64,000 nucleotides of DNA. It comes from Dendrolimus kikuchii. Lineage: Eukaryota > Arthropoda > Insecta > Lepidoptera > Lasiocampidae. Shown piece after piece: positions 32,164 through 43,229 of this stretch. The stretch covers positions 3,743,210 through 3,807,209 of the forward strand of contig CM034407.1 of the NCBI GenBank assembly GCA_019925095.2, read 5' to 3'. Numbering within the stretch: the first letter of the stretch is position 1; each line of letters opens with the position of its first letter. A program made the position numbers and the translations under genes. Under the pieces are notes generated by a model. It was not told where the DNA came from. It worked only from the letters and a program-made list of their open reading frames with translations, and did no database searches.

Positions 32164-32674
32164 TATCGCGAGACTCAAATTAAAATGCCGTTAGAATTAC
32201 TATAGACTTTATTAGAACTAAACAAACACGTATAACACAGGTACTATAACCGAACACAACAATTCCAAACGTAATGCAGAAGGTCATAATTCCATAAAAA
32301 CGCCCAGTCCGCCACTAAAAGTTTCCCGATTGTAGCACACAAGTCTTGCTTTGCTTGTGGTTATCGCTCGACTGCCTCTTCCCTCAATTGGGACAACGCT
32401 TTATACTGCACAGATGCAATATGTCTGCCCGGCCGCGTGACCGAATTTCCTAGTATCAGTTTGTACTTTAAATCCGAGACACCTGGCTAATGAGTCGACC
32501 GCAATGGCCATAAACGAGTACAATAAAACAATGGACTGTTCTCTAGAATAATTAGTAAACGCATGCCAATAAATAAGTAAACAAAAGAAGTCCAAATGCC
32601 GAAAGGTAATAAAATGTGTTTTCTACAGGTAAGCAGGTGTGAATTCGTTTTTATCGGCGTCTAGGTCGCAACGG
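32164..32674 (-). mobile_element. solo LTR, family K, decayed ends
   Basis: The body matches the other minus-strand copies (AAAATGCCGTTAGAATTACT, TTCCATAAAA, GACTGCCTC, AAGTCCAAATGCCGAAAGG). Both termini have substitutions, so this is an older insertion. Confidence 0.75.
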
Positions 32675-32679
32675 TACTT

Positions 32680-33039
32680 ATAAGTTGTATATAACACATA
32701 TTCTAATTATCGTACATAAGTATTTATTATTAAATTTATTACATATTTATCTACTATATATTATGTACACATTATATTAATATACGCTTGTTTAATAATA
32801 AAGCAATGAAACAATTTCTAAGTAAATTACTTTGGCAGTATTTGTTCACTTCATACGAGTTTTATCCTTATTTATTAAGGTTTTATTAAGATTTACGAGG
32901 CCAAGCAGACAGTAGTAGCTTTTGCGTCACGTCCACTCAAGACTACAGTTAGGTTGTGCGGTATATAAATAATAATTTATTTTGGATGTGTTTGTAATTT
33001 AGATTGTTGTTCGACATCTTGGAGAAATGATGTCCGGTA
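32680..33039. other. no recognised feature
   Basis: Very AT-rich. Confidence 0.45.
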
Positions 33040-33051
33040 TATTAAAAATGC

Positions 33052-33335
33052 ATACATATACATACATACATAACTTAACGCTAGTTCCCTTGCGGGGTAG
33101 GCACGAACAACAGAGCGCCATTTAGGCTTATTCTTACACACCTCACTTGCTTCTTTGACATTCATAACTCTTGTCATGCGTCTGTTCTTAAGTCTCCTGA
33201 CATTACCTTCTGCTAGTAAACGATCAATTTGATCATGGAAGGTGTGTCGTGGCCTGCCACGACTTATGCATTCATCCACTTTTGCATTGTATATCTGTTT
33301 AGTCATTCTTTCACCATGCATTCTTTCCACATGCG
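33052..33335 (-). mobile_element. family A LINE 3' end, copy 9
   Basis: Perfect 12-bp duplication TATTAAAAATGC at 33,040-33,051 and 33,336-33,347. It carries the frame from MERMHGERMTKQIYNAKV onwards, with one small deletion. Confidence 0.92.
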
Positions 33336-33398
33336 TATTAAAAATGCGTTTTCAAAAAAGTAAATGAAGTAAAATAAATATTATTAAAACGAGGGGTC

Positions 33399-33628
33399 AA
33401 AGGTTATTTGTTTTAAGCGACATTTGCGAAATTGTGTCGATAGTGGAGTTTCAAGTTTCAATGACCCAAAAAAGGACTTCATTAGTAAACTCCATACTAT
33501 ACTTAAAAAAGAATAAAATCTGTAGTTTTTAATAGAAAACCAGGTTCATTTTAATCCCTTATGTTTGAGACGTTAGGATGCAAGAAAACCATCATGTCAC
33601 AAAATGTCGCTTAAAACAAATAGCCTTT
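33399..33628. mobile_element. 230-bp MITE with 27-bp TIRs
   Basis: The 27-bp ends (33,399-33,425 and 33,602-33,628) are inverted repeats with a single mismatch, built on TATTTGTTTTAAGCGACATT. No frame is present. It has no second copy in this window. Confidence 0.75.
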
Positions 33629-33754
33629 CAGCCCTCGAAATAATGAAAAAATTAACACTCTTCGAAAGACAAAACTTGTATTCGCTTGCCAGTAGTTCAA
33701 TTTTTACAGGCGCCTAAAATATTTTTTCTAAATCTATTCAAACAAATAAAAAGT

Positions 33755-34560
33755 ATTTTTGAAGTGAAACTTCTTTAGAATCGTTGTTATTTGAAACTCG
33801 ATGAAATGAATAAGCGACACTCAAAAGAGATAAACACATAAATCTATAGGACTAAGCCTGCGAGAGAATGAGATAGAATACATTATATTTAATCATTTAA
33901 ACACTATGCTCATACATATAGAGTTGGAAATGTTTTGTAGTTGTTCGTTAATATTTCAAATTTTGTGTTTTCAGGCCTAAATATATTGTTACGAATTACA
34001 GGACTCGAATTAAACTGCCGTTGGAATTACTATAGAATTTATTAGAACTATACAAACACATATAACAGGTACAAATATAACTTAATACAATTAGTGCAAA
34101 CGCACGATTCAACAACACGCGCAAAGTCCGTTACTATATAGCTTATCGAATGTACACACGTCTTGCCTGGTGGTTATCGCTTGGCTGCCTCACCCATCCC
34201 TTGGGGCATTGCTTTATGCTGTCCAAATACAATATGTCTACTCGACCGCGTGGACTGAATTTCCAAGAATCACACCTGTCTAATGACTACCATAAAGATT
34301 ACAATACACAGTGGGCTGCTTTTTTAATTAAATTTTGTAAACATAAAGTAAACAAAAGAAGTCCAAATGCCGAAAAGTAATAAACTGCAGGTGTGAATTG
34401 GTCTTTGTCGGTCGTAACAATATTATAAGGAAATAATATATATGAAACAAACGTCAAATTACGTTAAAATCCCTTCCACCCCTTGTCATACTTTGTTCCA
34501 CTTCTACTGCACACACACATACAATTTTATTTAACAAAACCAAAACCAACTTCCATCTAA
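33755..34560 (+). repeat. family P, copy split by a solo LTR
   Basis: The left part is 33,755-33,986 and the right part 34,420-34,560. The copy at 58,118-58,338 has the same order without the LTR. Confidence 0.7.
33987..34419 (-). mobile_element. solo LTR, family K, copy 3
   Basis: TGTTACGAATTACAG to GGTCGTAACA, 433 bp, with ATAT on both sides. The 58.2-kb family P copy gives an empty site. Confidence 0.88.
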
Positions 34561-34579
34561 AAAGCAAGAAATAAATAGG

Positions 34580-34945
34580 TTTTACAATATTTTGAAATCG
34601 GTGTAAAGTAAAACATAAAGATCAATAACAACATTGCAAAATGCACCGACTTCAAGTATGTATATATCTATACATATTATCACGCCTGTTTCCCAGGGGG
34701 ATAGGCAGAGACTATAGATCTACACTTGCGACGATCCTGACAAACAACTTGCCCTTCATGTACTTTCATTAACCTGCTTTTTACCTGACCTCGTTTTAAC
34801 ACTTCTGTTATTTCATCATGGTGTGTACGTCGTGGTCTACCGGTACCAACTTTACCATTCACAATACTGTCATACACTTGACTTCAAGATGTTGTAGAAA
34901 ATATTAACATTTTGCTTTTTGATATGAAGTCGGTTTTGTTTTTAA
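34580..34945. mobile_element. fold-back family relative with nested LINE piece
   Basis: Ends with GATATGAAGTCGGTTTTG and has GCACCGACTTCAAG inside, like 26,115-26,130. A LINE fragment interrupts it. Confidence 0.5.
34672..34885 (-). pseudogene. diverged relative of the family A LINE end
   Basis: The minus strand reads GRPRRTHHDEITEVLKRGQV and ends in RSIVSAYPPGKQA. It has the same layout as family A (GRPR, VLxxG-V, CRSIVSAYP) but many differences and no ATGT tail. Confidence 0.65.
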
Positions 34946-34951
34946 TCAAAT

Positions 34952-35276
34952 AAGCTTTTTTAAAAAGGTTTTTAAATACAAGCTTTTGAGATCCTGGATA
35001 TCATGTAGCAGTAGAGTGCTAGCCAAGACAAGTAAAACGAGCCCAAACACGACGGGTCTATCTTATTTAGTACAGGAGTTCCTATGGCCACTTTCCGACT
35101 TCATCATCAGATCAGCTTTATGGTGCCATATTATTGCATTGTCACGCGATATACATATGCATGCAAAATTTCAGCTCAATCGGAAACCGAGAAGTTGGTC
35201 AAATTTAACTTGCAAGATTCCACCCGAACTTACATACATACATAAGTACATTCATTGCAAGTTAAATAAAAGCTTG
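34952..35276 (+). mobile_element. family C element, copy 4
   Basis: Complete copy, from AAGCTTTTTTAAAAAGG to AAATAAAAGCTTG. Confidence 0.7.
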
Positions 35277-35544
35277 TAAAAAGGAATTCAAAACGACTAC
35301 GGAATATTAAGAAACAAGATAAGTTTAATAAAAAGTATATTCACAATCTCACACATGCGATACTAAAACCAACCACATCACGTACTATCCCAGTATACGC
35401 ATTACCCGGTTAAGTAACGTTCCATGTTCCTATGGGATTATAATAATTTCAAGATATCGCTGCCACTGACAGGCCACGACTGTAAATGACAAGAAAACGC
35501 AAAATGGATAAGACTTAACTGACAGTCACGGCTTCTGCAACGAC

Positions 35545-36030
35545 GATCCTTGCGAAATAATTTAGTCGGCTATCTTGACACATTACCCGCTTTCCAGACT
35601 GACCCTTTCGATTCCATTCAGCGTCGCGCCGTTCGTATAGTCGACGACCCCATACTAACAGGCGGTTTAGAATCGTTTAGCCTTCGGAGAGACTGCGTCC
35701 CTTTGCGTATTCTACCGCCTGTACAACGAAGAGTGTTCCGAGGAACTGTTTGATGTGGTGCCAACGCCTCATTTTTACAACCGCACCGCTCGCCGTCCAC
35801 AGGATGTTCACCCCCATTTCCTAGAGCTCCTACGCTCAGCTACGCAACGGTTCTCTAGAACCTTTATTCCGCGTACAACAATGATCTGGAAAGAACTTCG
35901 CGCCGAAGTTTTCTCTCTGCGCTACGACATGGGGTCGTTTAAGAACGGCGTTATAAAACTTCTTAAAGGCCGGCAACGCGTGGGCAATGTCCCTGGTGTT
36001 GCAAACGTCTATAGTGGACAGTAACCACTT
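35545..36030 (+). pseudogene. jockey-like LINE carboxy-terminal end
   Basis: Two overlapping frames give DPFDSIQRRAVRIVDDPILT and LESFSLRRDCVPL, then, after a frameshift near 35,730-35,750, ELFDVVPTPHFYNRTARRPQ, FSRTFIPRTTMIWKELRAEV and LLKGRQRVGNVPGVANV. This is a familiar insect LINE protein end. Its last 80 or so bases and the start of its UTR match the 3' end of SINE-B. Confidence 0.8.
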
Positions 36031-36054
36031 TCCAGTAGCAGGACGATCCAATCC

Positions 36055-36600
36055 GATATAATGTTCAACGATCATGTCATGCCGAGACCGGTACTAGTCA
36101 ATGGTAACCCTATCGAAGTTGTGCAAGAATACGTCTATCTTCAACAATTTATCTAAGTGGGTAAACACAACTTCGAGACGTTTTTATGTGAACCTTTCCG
36201 CAATGCTTGAAGACCAAAGTCTTCGAGCCGTGCGTCCTACCCGTTATGACGTATGGTGCCGAGACGTGAGCACTGACAGTGGGTTTGATTCATAATTTAA
36301 GGTCACTCAGCGGGCTATGGAGCGAGCTATGTTGGAAGTATATCTTGTGGATAAAATCAGATATGAGGATATCCGTAAGAGAACCAAGATTACCGACATA
36401 GCTAGCAAAATTAGCAAGCTGAAGTGGCAGTGGGCCTGCCACATTTGTCGTAATGACTGATGGCCGATGAAGCAGACGAGTTCTAGAGTGGAGATCGGTT
36501 CTCGGCAAACGTAGTGCAGGACGCCATCCAGTCCGATAGACCGACGATCTGCGCATAGTCGCCAGTGGGGGCTGGATTAGAACAGCGGAGGACCGGGATA
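36055..36600 (+). pseudogene. RTE-type LINE carboxy-terminal pseudogene
   Basis: Pieces of frame read NPIEVVQEYVYLQQFI, QRAMERAMLEVYLVDKIRYE and KLKWQWACHICRND, matching the tail of RTE/BovB-like proteins. Stops and frameshifts break it. It runs straight into SINE-B. Confidence 0.75.
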
Positions 36601-36823
36601 GAAGGCATTTACCCGTCTGGATGGCTACCACCCTTGGTCTAAAGTATGCCGTCGTAACAACCTTGAGTTGTGTGCCGGCATTAATGGCTAGGTCCCAGCC
36701 TCCCTCAAGAGAGTAGTAGGGCATTTTTAGCACCTTTGGTGTCGCAAATGTCCATAGGCGATGGTAACCGCTTTCCACCAGTGGGCCGTCTGTCTATCTG
36801 CTGAGCTCATGCGATAAAAAAAC
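36601..36823 (+). mobile_element. SINE-B, 5' truncated
   Basis: Starts in GGCATTTACCCGTCTGGATGG directly after the RTE pseudogene and ends GCGATAAAAAAAC. Confidence 0.75.
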
Positions 36824-37254
36824 TATATAAAATGTTATGTTCGACGATTTTTGTATTCTTCTTTCACATGATTTTTCTCAGAAAAAACATCGATAAAATG
36901 AAGTCAAACTTATATTAAAATTAATTTCATTTCAAAACACAAATATGAGCCAAAGCCAAACAAATACGAACATATTAGACAATATGTAGGAGGGTTTGTT
37001 TGTTTGACATATATATGATCTATATGAACCTTATCGAAGGGTTTTCAACCGGAATATTTTTACCCGGGTAATAGAAATTGGATATCCGGCCTTCATCCGG
37101 CTACCGTCAAATATAACTGTTAAAACTGACACAAGCCAATCAATTTTGGAATCAACTTTTTTATATCAGCTTGCCACAGACTTATGAATTATGTTTTATG
37201 TAAACTTAAATATTTTATTAAATACGCTGGAGCCCTGGAGTCCTGTGACTATGA
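36824..37254. other. no recognised feature
   Basis: AT-rich, with one short inverted pair (ATCCGGCCTTCATCCGGCT) near 37,083. Confidence 0.45.
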
Positions 37255-37410
37255 GCATTTGCCCGACCGAATGGCTACCACCCCCGGCCTAGAGTACGCC
37301 GCCATAACAACCTTGAATTGTGTTCCAGCATTAGTGACCAGGTTCCAGTCTCCCTTAAGAGAGCAGCAGCGCATTTGTAGCACCCTTGGTGTTGCAAATG
37401 TCCATAGATG
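37255..37410 (+). mobile_element. SINE-B internal fragment
   Basis: From GCATTTGCCCGACCG to AATGTCCATAG. The 3' tail is absent. Confidence 0.7.
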
Positions 37411-37440
37411 ATATAAATAAAAAAAGTCAGAATAAATAAA

Positions 37441-37442
<2 letters not shown>

Positions 37443-37532
<90 letters not shown>

Positions 37533-37546
37533 TATATATATATGTA
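37443..37546. repeat. (TA)n microsatellite
   Basis: About 50 TA units with one break. It lies at the left edge of the MITE that follows. Confidence 0.95.
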
Positions 37547-37549
37547 TAT

Positions 37550-38284
37550 TAGGGATGAGAATTCGTTTTACATTCGGTTTGACCGAATTTCGGCAGCTTA
37601 AGCCGAACTTCGCGGCATTCGGCCGAAATTCCATTTAAATGCCGAACATTCGGTGCAAGGAAAAAGTAAAATACCTACTTGTACTATTTTGGTTGAAGTT
37701 CATAGAAATCATATTTATCATAATCGTAATATAAAAATGGGCATCTATATACTCATGGTCATTTATTTTAATTAGGAACATGAAAACCTTAACGTTCAAT
37801 GTGATAAAAAATAATTAAAATTAGTTCTTGATTGAGTCTTTGCCTAATTAAATAGACATCTAATTTAAAAATAAACTTATTATTCTTCTAAGAAACATCA
37901 GTAAGTGGCACAACTGCTTAATTATAAGGTGTAACTTGAATTTAAAAAAAAAACACGTCTAAGGGACATCAGCAATTACGGCTTTAATTTTGGTTGAAAT
38001 CACTTTTTACGAATTAAACATTATGAAATGGTGATTTTTTTTTCAATTAAAGGTCTAAAAATCTATTATTTTATCCACCTACTCATACTTAAAATTTACT
38101 AGAGGCAGGTTATGGTGTAAAAAAGGCATAAATTCGGTGTTATCAAGTTGATGTTGTCAACACGTCACGATGGCTCTTGAGAAAGCGTGGCGAAATCAAA
38201 CCGAAGTTAGCCGAATTTTTTATTTTAACCGAATGTTCGGCCGAAGTTCGTATTCGGTTCAAACCACATTCGGCCCATCCCTAA
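37550..38284. mobile_element. probable hAT-type MITE
   Basis: Ends TTAGGGATGAGAA and CGGCCCATCCCTAA are inverted, with ATAT outside both. Near each end ATTCGG/CCGAAT words recur about six times (TTCGGCCGAA, ACCGAATTTCGG). TAGGGATG-type termini are common in hAT elements. There is no transposase frame, so it is non-autonomous. Confidence 0.65.
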
Positions 38285-38365
38285 TATATTCTAATGTAGC
38301 CATCAATTAACGATCCTAGGTGAAGCTTGGAATTTATACTAATAGCTATAATGTAGGTATCATTA

Positions 38366-38686
38366 TTATCCGTGCAGGAACGGAGAAAGAATACAATTTC
38401 CTGCGGCCTGGCGGCCTATCGTGAGAGGCGACTAAACAACCCACAGCCAGGTGGTAGGGTATTTGCTCGACTGGATGGCGACCACCCCTCGTCTAGAGTA
38501 TGCCGCCATAACAACCTTGTGTTGTGTTCCGGCATTAGTGACCAGGTTCCAGTCTCCTTTAAGAGAGCAGCAGCGCATTTGTAGCATCTTTGGTGTAGCA
38601 AATGTCCACAGGCGATGGTAACCGCTTTCCATCAAGTGGGTCGTCTGACTGTCTGCTGAACTTCTCCAATAAAAAATAAAAAAAAA
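38366..38686 (+). mobile_element. SINE-B, full length
   Basis: Starts TATCCGTGCAGGAACGG and ends CTCCAATAAAAAATAAA. Confidence 0.85.
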
Positions 38687-38844
38687 CAGTTAATTCTTCA
38701 AAGAAATTTTTTCTTTCTTTCTATATCACCCTATATTCAGGCACAACATAAGTGGGTTTCTATGGCGAAAGAAGCAATGGACGGGCCTATGGAAAATTCA
38801 TGCTCTTTTATCCGTTACATTCATCCCTAAGGCTCCCTTATATA

Positions 38845-38960
38845 CATACATACATAACATCACGGCAGTTCCCTTGCGGGGTAGGCACGAACAACAGAGC
38901 GCCATTTAGGCTTATTCTTACACACCTCACTTGCTTCTTTGACATTCATAGCTCTTCTCA
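38845..38960 (-). mobile_element. family A LINE 3' end, copy 10
   Basis: The 8-bp duplication CTTATATA lies at 38,837-38,844 and 38,961-38,968. Confidence 0.85.
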
Positions 38961-39162
38961 CTTATATAATTCTATTTATGATTTTCTTTTTTTTTGTGCC
39001 GCCTCTTCTTTATGACAAGAAAGAGGTTATTCTTTTCCTCTTTGTTTTGTTTTCTTGTCGTATTTTACCTACATTTAGTATGAGAATGTGGGGTACTTTT
39101 CTTTTCTTTTTATATATTTTTATTCTTTTTTACATTTATTTAAAGCTTATAAACTAATATAT

Positions 39163-39584
39163 TGTTACGAGTTGCAGGACTTGAATTAAAAATGCCGTTG
39201 GAATCACTATAGAATTTATTAGAACTATACAAACACGTATAGTTCAAACGTAATGCGCGATTCAATAACACTCGCAAAGTCCGTCACTATATAGATTATC
39301 GAATGTACACACGTCTTGTCTCGCTGCTGATTATCGCTTGACTGCCGATCTCTCCATTGGGCCATTGATTTATACTGCACCGATACAATATGGCTGCCCG
39401 CCCGCGTAGATCGAATTTCTGAGAATCAATTCGACACACCTGTCTAATGACTTCCATAAAATATTACAATACACAATAGGCTGTTTTTCTAATTACAAAT
39501 TTTAAACACAAAGTAAACAAAAGAAGTCTAAATGCGGGAAGGTAATAAACTGCAGGTGTTAATCGGTCTTTGTCGGTCGTAACA
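39163..39584 (-). mobile_element. solo LTR, family K, copy 4
   Basis: TGTTACGAGTTGCAGG to GGTCGTAACA, 422 bp, with ATAT at 39,159-39,162 and 39,585-39,588. Confidence 0.88.
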
Positions 39585-39845
39585 ATATTTTAATGTTATT
39601 ACTAATGATCTCTTTTGCACTCTGTTTTTTTCTTATTACTAATACATATTTATCGTTCTTATATCTGTTACAAATATACTATATTTTATTCTGTTTTAAC
39701 AATATAATATAATTATTTTATTGTATCTATAATATATTTACCTATGCACACATTATTTTCCGAGTATATGTATTTACAAGAGGTTTTCAAACCACTATTT
39801 ATTATTACTAAATTCTGTATATTTAGAATTAGGTATCATTTTGCA

Positions 39846-40113
39846 CAACCATTTTATTAAACCACTATCCGCCGAGACACATTAGAGAAACAAATACAGG
39901 GTGTGCGCGTGTCGGTTTGCGTGACACGCGGCGCGTTGCGGGTACGAGTCAGACGTGACAACGTGTCTAATAGCAGGTATCGGAATACGTGTCATTTTTT
40001 AACACGTTGAAGAGAAAATAAACAATTTTAGTGCAACATTTTTTTTTCGGTCTGTGTAAAAATGTTTCACGTTTCCTTTGGTATGCTTACTCGCCAAAGG
40101 AATTGATTTCTTA
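39846..40113 (+). repeat. family L repeat, copy 1
   Basis: AACCACTATCCGCCGAGACA, GTGACACGCGGCGCGTTGCG and GTGTCATTTTTTAACACGTT recur at 41,074 and 41,560. The CpG-rich core is unlike the flanks. Element type unknown. Confidence 0.65.
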
Positions 40114-40136
40114 ATCAGGCGTTTTGATTTTTATCT

Positions 40137-40600
40137 TTTTTTTTATATATTGAATAGGTTCGCGTTTGACTGACATTGCACCTGACGTCAGGCGGAAATG
40201 CAGTCTAAGGTGGAGCACGCTTACCTAGAAGATACCTGTTCACGCGAGACTTAAAGACACCTAGATTATATTTTTCAGGAAAAACAGACGACGGTAAAGA
40301 GTTCCACTCTTCAGCGGTGCGTATGATGAAAGAGGAAGCATAGCGTTTCGTCCGCTTCGTTGGTATTTCCACCATATAACGGTGGCGTGAGTGCGTACGT
40401 CTGCTTGTCCGGTGGTAGAATGGTGAGGGAGGAACCAATTCATGTAATTCCGTGGCACACTCCCCGAAGTGTATCCTATAGAATACCGATAAACTGGCGA
40501 CCTTACGTCGATGACTTAGGCTCTGAAGCCTCTCGTCGAATAGTTGGTTATTGCCTATCAGTAGGCCTAGTAGCCTAGTAGCCTATCTAGGCTTACTTAC
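40137..40600 (-). pseudogene. jockey/CR1-type LINE carboxy-terminal end
   Basis: The minus strand encodes [37 protein letters not shown] and [13 protein letters not shown], then a stop and a short UTR reaching the A-rich end at about 40,137. Upstream the frame shifts, giving [12 protein letters not shown] in another frame. Confidence 0.75.
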
Positions 40601-40915
40601 ATTCATTTGTATATTAAGGGCCTTATAATCGTTTCTTAAATTTAAAGAAACTGCTCAGCAACTGATTAGTGGCAATCTTACTCATAAACTCCTCTTTAGT
40701 CGAATATTTTGGGTACAACCTACGTTAATCATACAAATTTCGTTTATCTATGCTCCTCTTAGGTAAACAACAGGTAATACACGTTTATAAGTGGAAAAAA
40801 AAGATATTCATTGATTAGGGTCTGATTCTGACTCTCTTACTTAAGAGATGCCTAATCGTTTCTTAACGAGATTATTATAAGTAAGGCCGTGAGTATTGGT
40901 CATAATTTTGCAGTC
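40601..40915. other. no recognised feature
   Basis: Contains a short TAGTAGCC run, otherwise nothing. Confidence 0.45.
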
Positions 40916-41048
40916 ATTTTTTATTGCAGAAGTTCAGCAGACAGCCCACTTGATGGAAAGCGGTTACCATCGCCTATGGACATTTGCAACACCAAAGGTG
41001 CTACAAATGCGCTGCTGCTCTCTTAAGGGAGACTGGAACCTAGTCACT
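40916..41048 (-). mobile_element. SINE-B, 5' truncated
   Basis: Tail to GGAACCTAGTCACTG. It lies directly beside family L copy 2. Confidence 0.8.
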
Positions 41049-41073
41049 GTATCATACCCGGTGTATGATATTT

Positions 41074-41225
41074 CATTGTATCATACCCTGAGACACATTA
41101 AAGTAAAAAATATAGGGTGTGTGCATGTTGCTTTGCGTGACACGCGACGCGTTGAGAAATACGTGTCATTTTTGAACACGTCGAAAAGAAAATTATTTTA
41201 ATGTAAGAATTATTTTCGGTCCGTG
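41074..41225 (+). repeat. family L repeat, copy 2 (short)
   Basis: CTGAGACACATTAAAGTAA to TCGGTCCGTGTAACA. It lacks the TACGAGTCAGACGTGACAAC part of the other two copies. Confidence 0.65.
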
Positions 41226-41234
41226 TAACATGTC

Positions 41235-41428
41235 TCTTTTTTTATTGCAGGAGTTCAACAGACAGGCAAACGGCCCACTTGATGGAAAGCGGTCACCATC
41301 GCCTATGGACACTTGCAACACCAAAGGTGCTACAAATGCACTGCTGCTCTCTTAAGGGAGACTGGAACCTGGTCACTAATGCCGGAACACAACTCAAGGT
41401 TGTTATGACGACATACTTTAGACCAGGG
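41235..41428 (-). mobile_element. SINE-B, 5' truncated
   Basis: Tail through GACATACTTTAGACCAGGG. Confidence 0.8.
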
Positions 41429-41559
41429 TTTTGGTATGAGAATCTACTAATTTCACTGGTTGAAGGAATAGACTTTGAAAACAAGCTACTAAATTGTGGT
41501 CGAGTCTCACTTACGTAATTCTGTATATTAAGCGCCAGCTATCATTATGTATAATCGTG

Positions 41560-41835
41560 TTATTGAACCACTATCCGTCGAGACATATTAGAGAAACAAA
41601 TACAGGTTGCGTGCGTCTCGGTTTACGTGACACGCGACGTAGTGCGTATGAGTCAGACGTGACAACGTGTCTGATAGCAAGTATCGGAATACCGTAGTAT
41701 CGGTGTCATTTTTTAAAACTTTGAAAAGTAAACAAAAAATTCTAATGTAAGAAATTTTCGATCTATATAAAAAGGTTACACGTTTCTTTTGGTAAGCAAA
41801 TCTACTAATTTTGCTCACTAAAGGAATAAAATTCT
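41560..41835 (+). repeat. family L repeat, copy 3
   Basis: Near full-length match to 39,846-40,113. Confidence 0.65.
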
Positions 41836-42038
41836 GAATCAATCTACCTAGATGAAGCAAGAAGTTCTTAGAAGTGCATATATATATATATAAACCTTTT
41901 TCGGAGAAGTTCGATATTCAAATTAAAAAGTGTCAAGCACACAATATTTATGCCAGCTGCCACTTGTTTTTATCACTTCGTTCGCATGTAAAAAATTATT
42001 TTGTGCAACGAGTTGCTCCAAGCGCAAAGTCTATACTA

Positions 42039-42180
42039 TCTATACTGATATTATAAAGCTGAAGAGTTTGTTTGTTTAAACGCGCTAATCTCAGGAACCA
42101 CTGGTCCGATTTGAAAAATTCTTTCAGTGTTGAATAGTAAATTTATCGAGGATGGCTATAGGTTATATTATATTTTCAAA
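42039..42180 (+). mobile_element. Helitron-like family F, 5' half
   Basis: Starts ATACTATCTATACTGATATT and stops after GGCTATAGGTTATATTAT. Confidence 0.6.
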
Positions 42181-42550
42181 AAAATTAGGGATCCTTACTA
42201 AAAGTCCAATAATGTAAGCCAAGGTGTAAAAAAATGACCCGAAAAAATCCTTACACGGCGTGCGCTGCGAAAACTATTGATTATAGAACAAAATTGTCTA
42301 TAAAAAATATTGCCTAACTATTGTAGTTATCTCACAATAAGTGTTTTCTTTAATTTTTTTCAATAATTAAAATGCCGTCACTTCAAAAACTCTTTATTTT
42401 GTACCTTGGTATTAATCCTTATCAAAATAAATTACTCCATATTCAAGACGAATTCAATACCTTTCTAGAACTTTTTGAATTATTCAATTCGGACGTTTCA
42501 TTCAAAAGATATCGCGATATTTAAAATGTAAGTATTAGTGTTGTAGCCAA
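42181..42550. other. unrecognised AT-rich segment between two family F pieces
   Basis: May be a different Helitron-like insert. No frame is credible. Confidence 0.35.
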
Positions 42551-42768
42551 ATATACTAATATTGTTTGATTGAACGCGCTAATCTCAGGAACTACTGGTC
42601 TGATTTGAAAAATTCTTTCAGTGTTGGATAGGCCATTTATCGAGGAAGGCTATAGGCTAATATCATCACGCTAAAACCAATAGGAGCGGAGCACCAATGC
42701 AGAATGTTCCAAAATCGGAGGGTTTTGAAAGCAAATTCCACGCGGACGACGTCGCGGGCACAGCTAGT
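42551..42768 (+). mobile_element. Helitron-like family F, copy 4
   Basis: Near complete, ending GCGGGCACAGCTAGT. Confidence 0.65.
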
Positions 42769-42786
42769 AATTAATAAAAGTATCCC

Positions 42787-43169
42787 TAATAAAACTACGT
42801 TTTAACGGTTTTAAGCGCGGTAATTTATTCGATTTTGATTATTCCGACGTTTCGGCCACTTTTCAGTGGCCGTGATAACGGAAGACAAAGATGACAAGTG
42901 TCAACGCGTATTGTTAAACTTTTATTTAGCCTACCGCCAACTTGTTCATTTTAATTATTTTGTTTAAATTTTGTTTATGGTTAATATTTACTCTATGGGA
43001 GCCTAATCTAATTTACCACCGCTTCGCAACATGTTATGGCTTGAAGAGAAGAAGACATTGACATCTTTGTCTTCCGTAATCACGGCCACTGAAAAGTGAC
43101 CGAAACGTTGGAATAACCAAAATCAAATAAATTACCGCGCTTAAAACCGTTAGAACGTAGTTTTATTAT
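42787..43169. mobile_element. family D, full length
   Basis: Left arm starts AATAAAACTACGTTTTAACG and the right arm ends GTTAGAACGTAGTTTTATT. TTCCGACGTTTCGGCCAC and its partner sit in the arms. The middle has the CCGCTTCGCAACATGTTATG hairpin block. Confidence 0.75.
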
Positions 43170-43229
43170 CTACGAAAGAATTTTTTTTGGGCCTTCAGCA
43201 TACTTTAGGGGATAATGCTGTATATGCGT

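Noticed and set aside
37275..37634. Frame made of Ile-Tyr repeats
   Set aside because: It is the translation of the (TA)n tract plus SINE-B.
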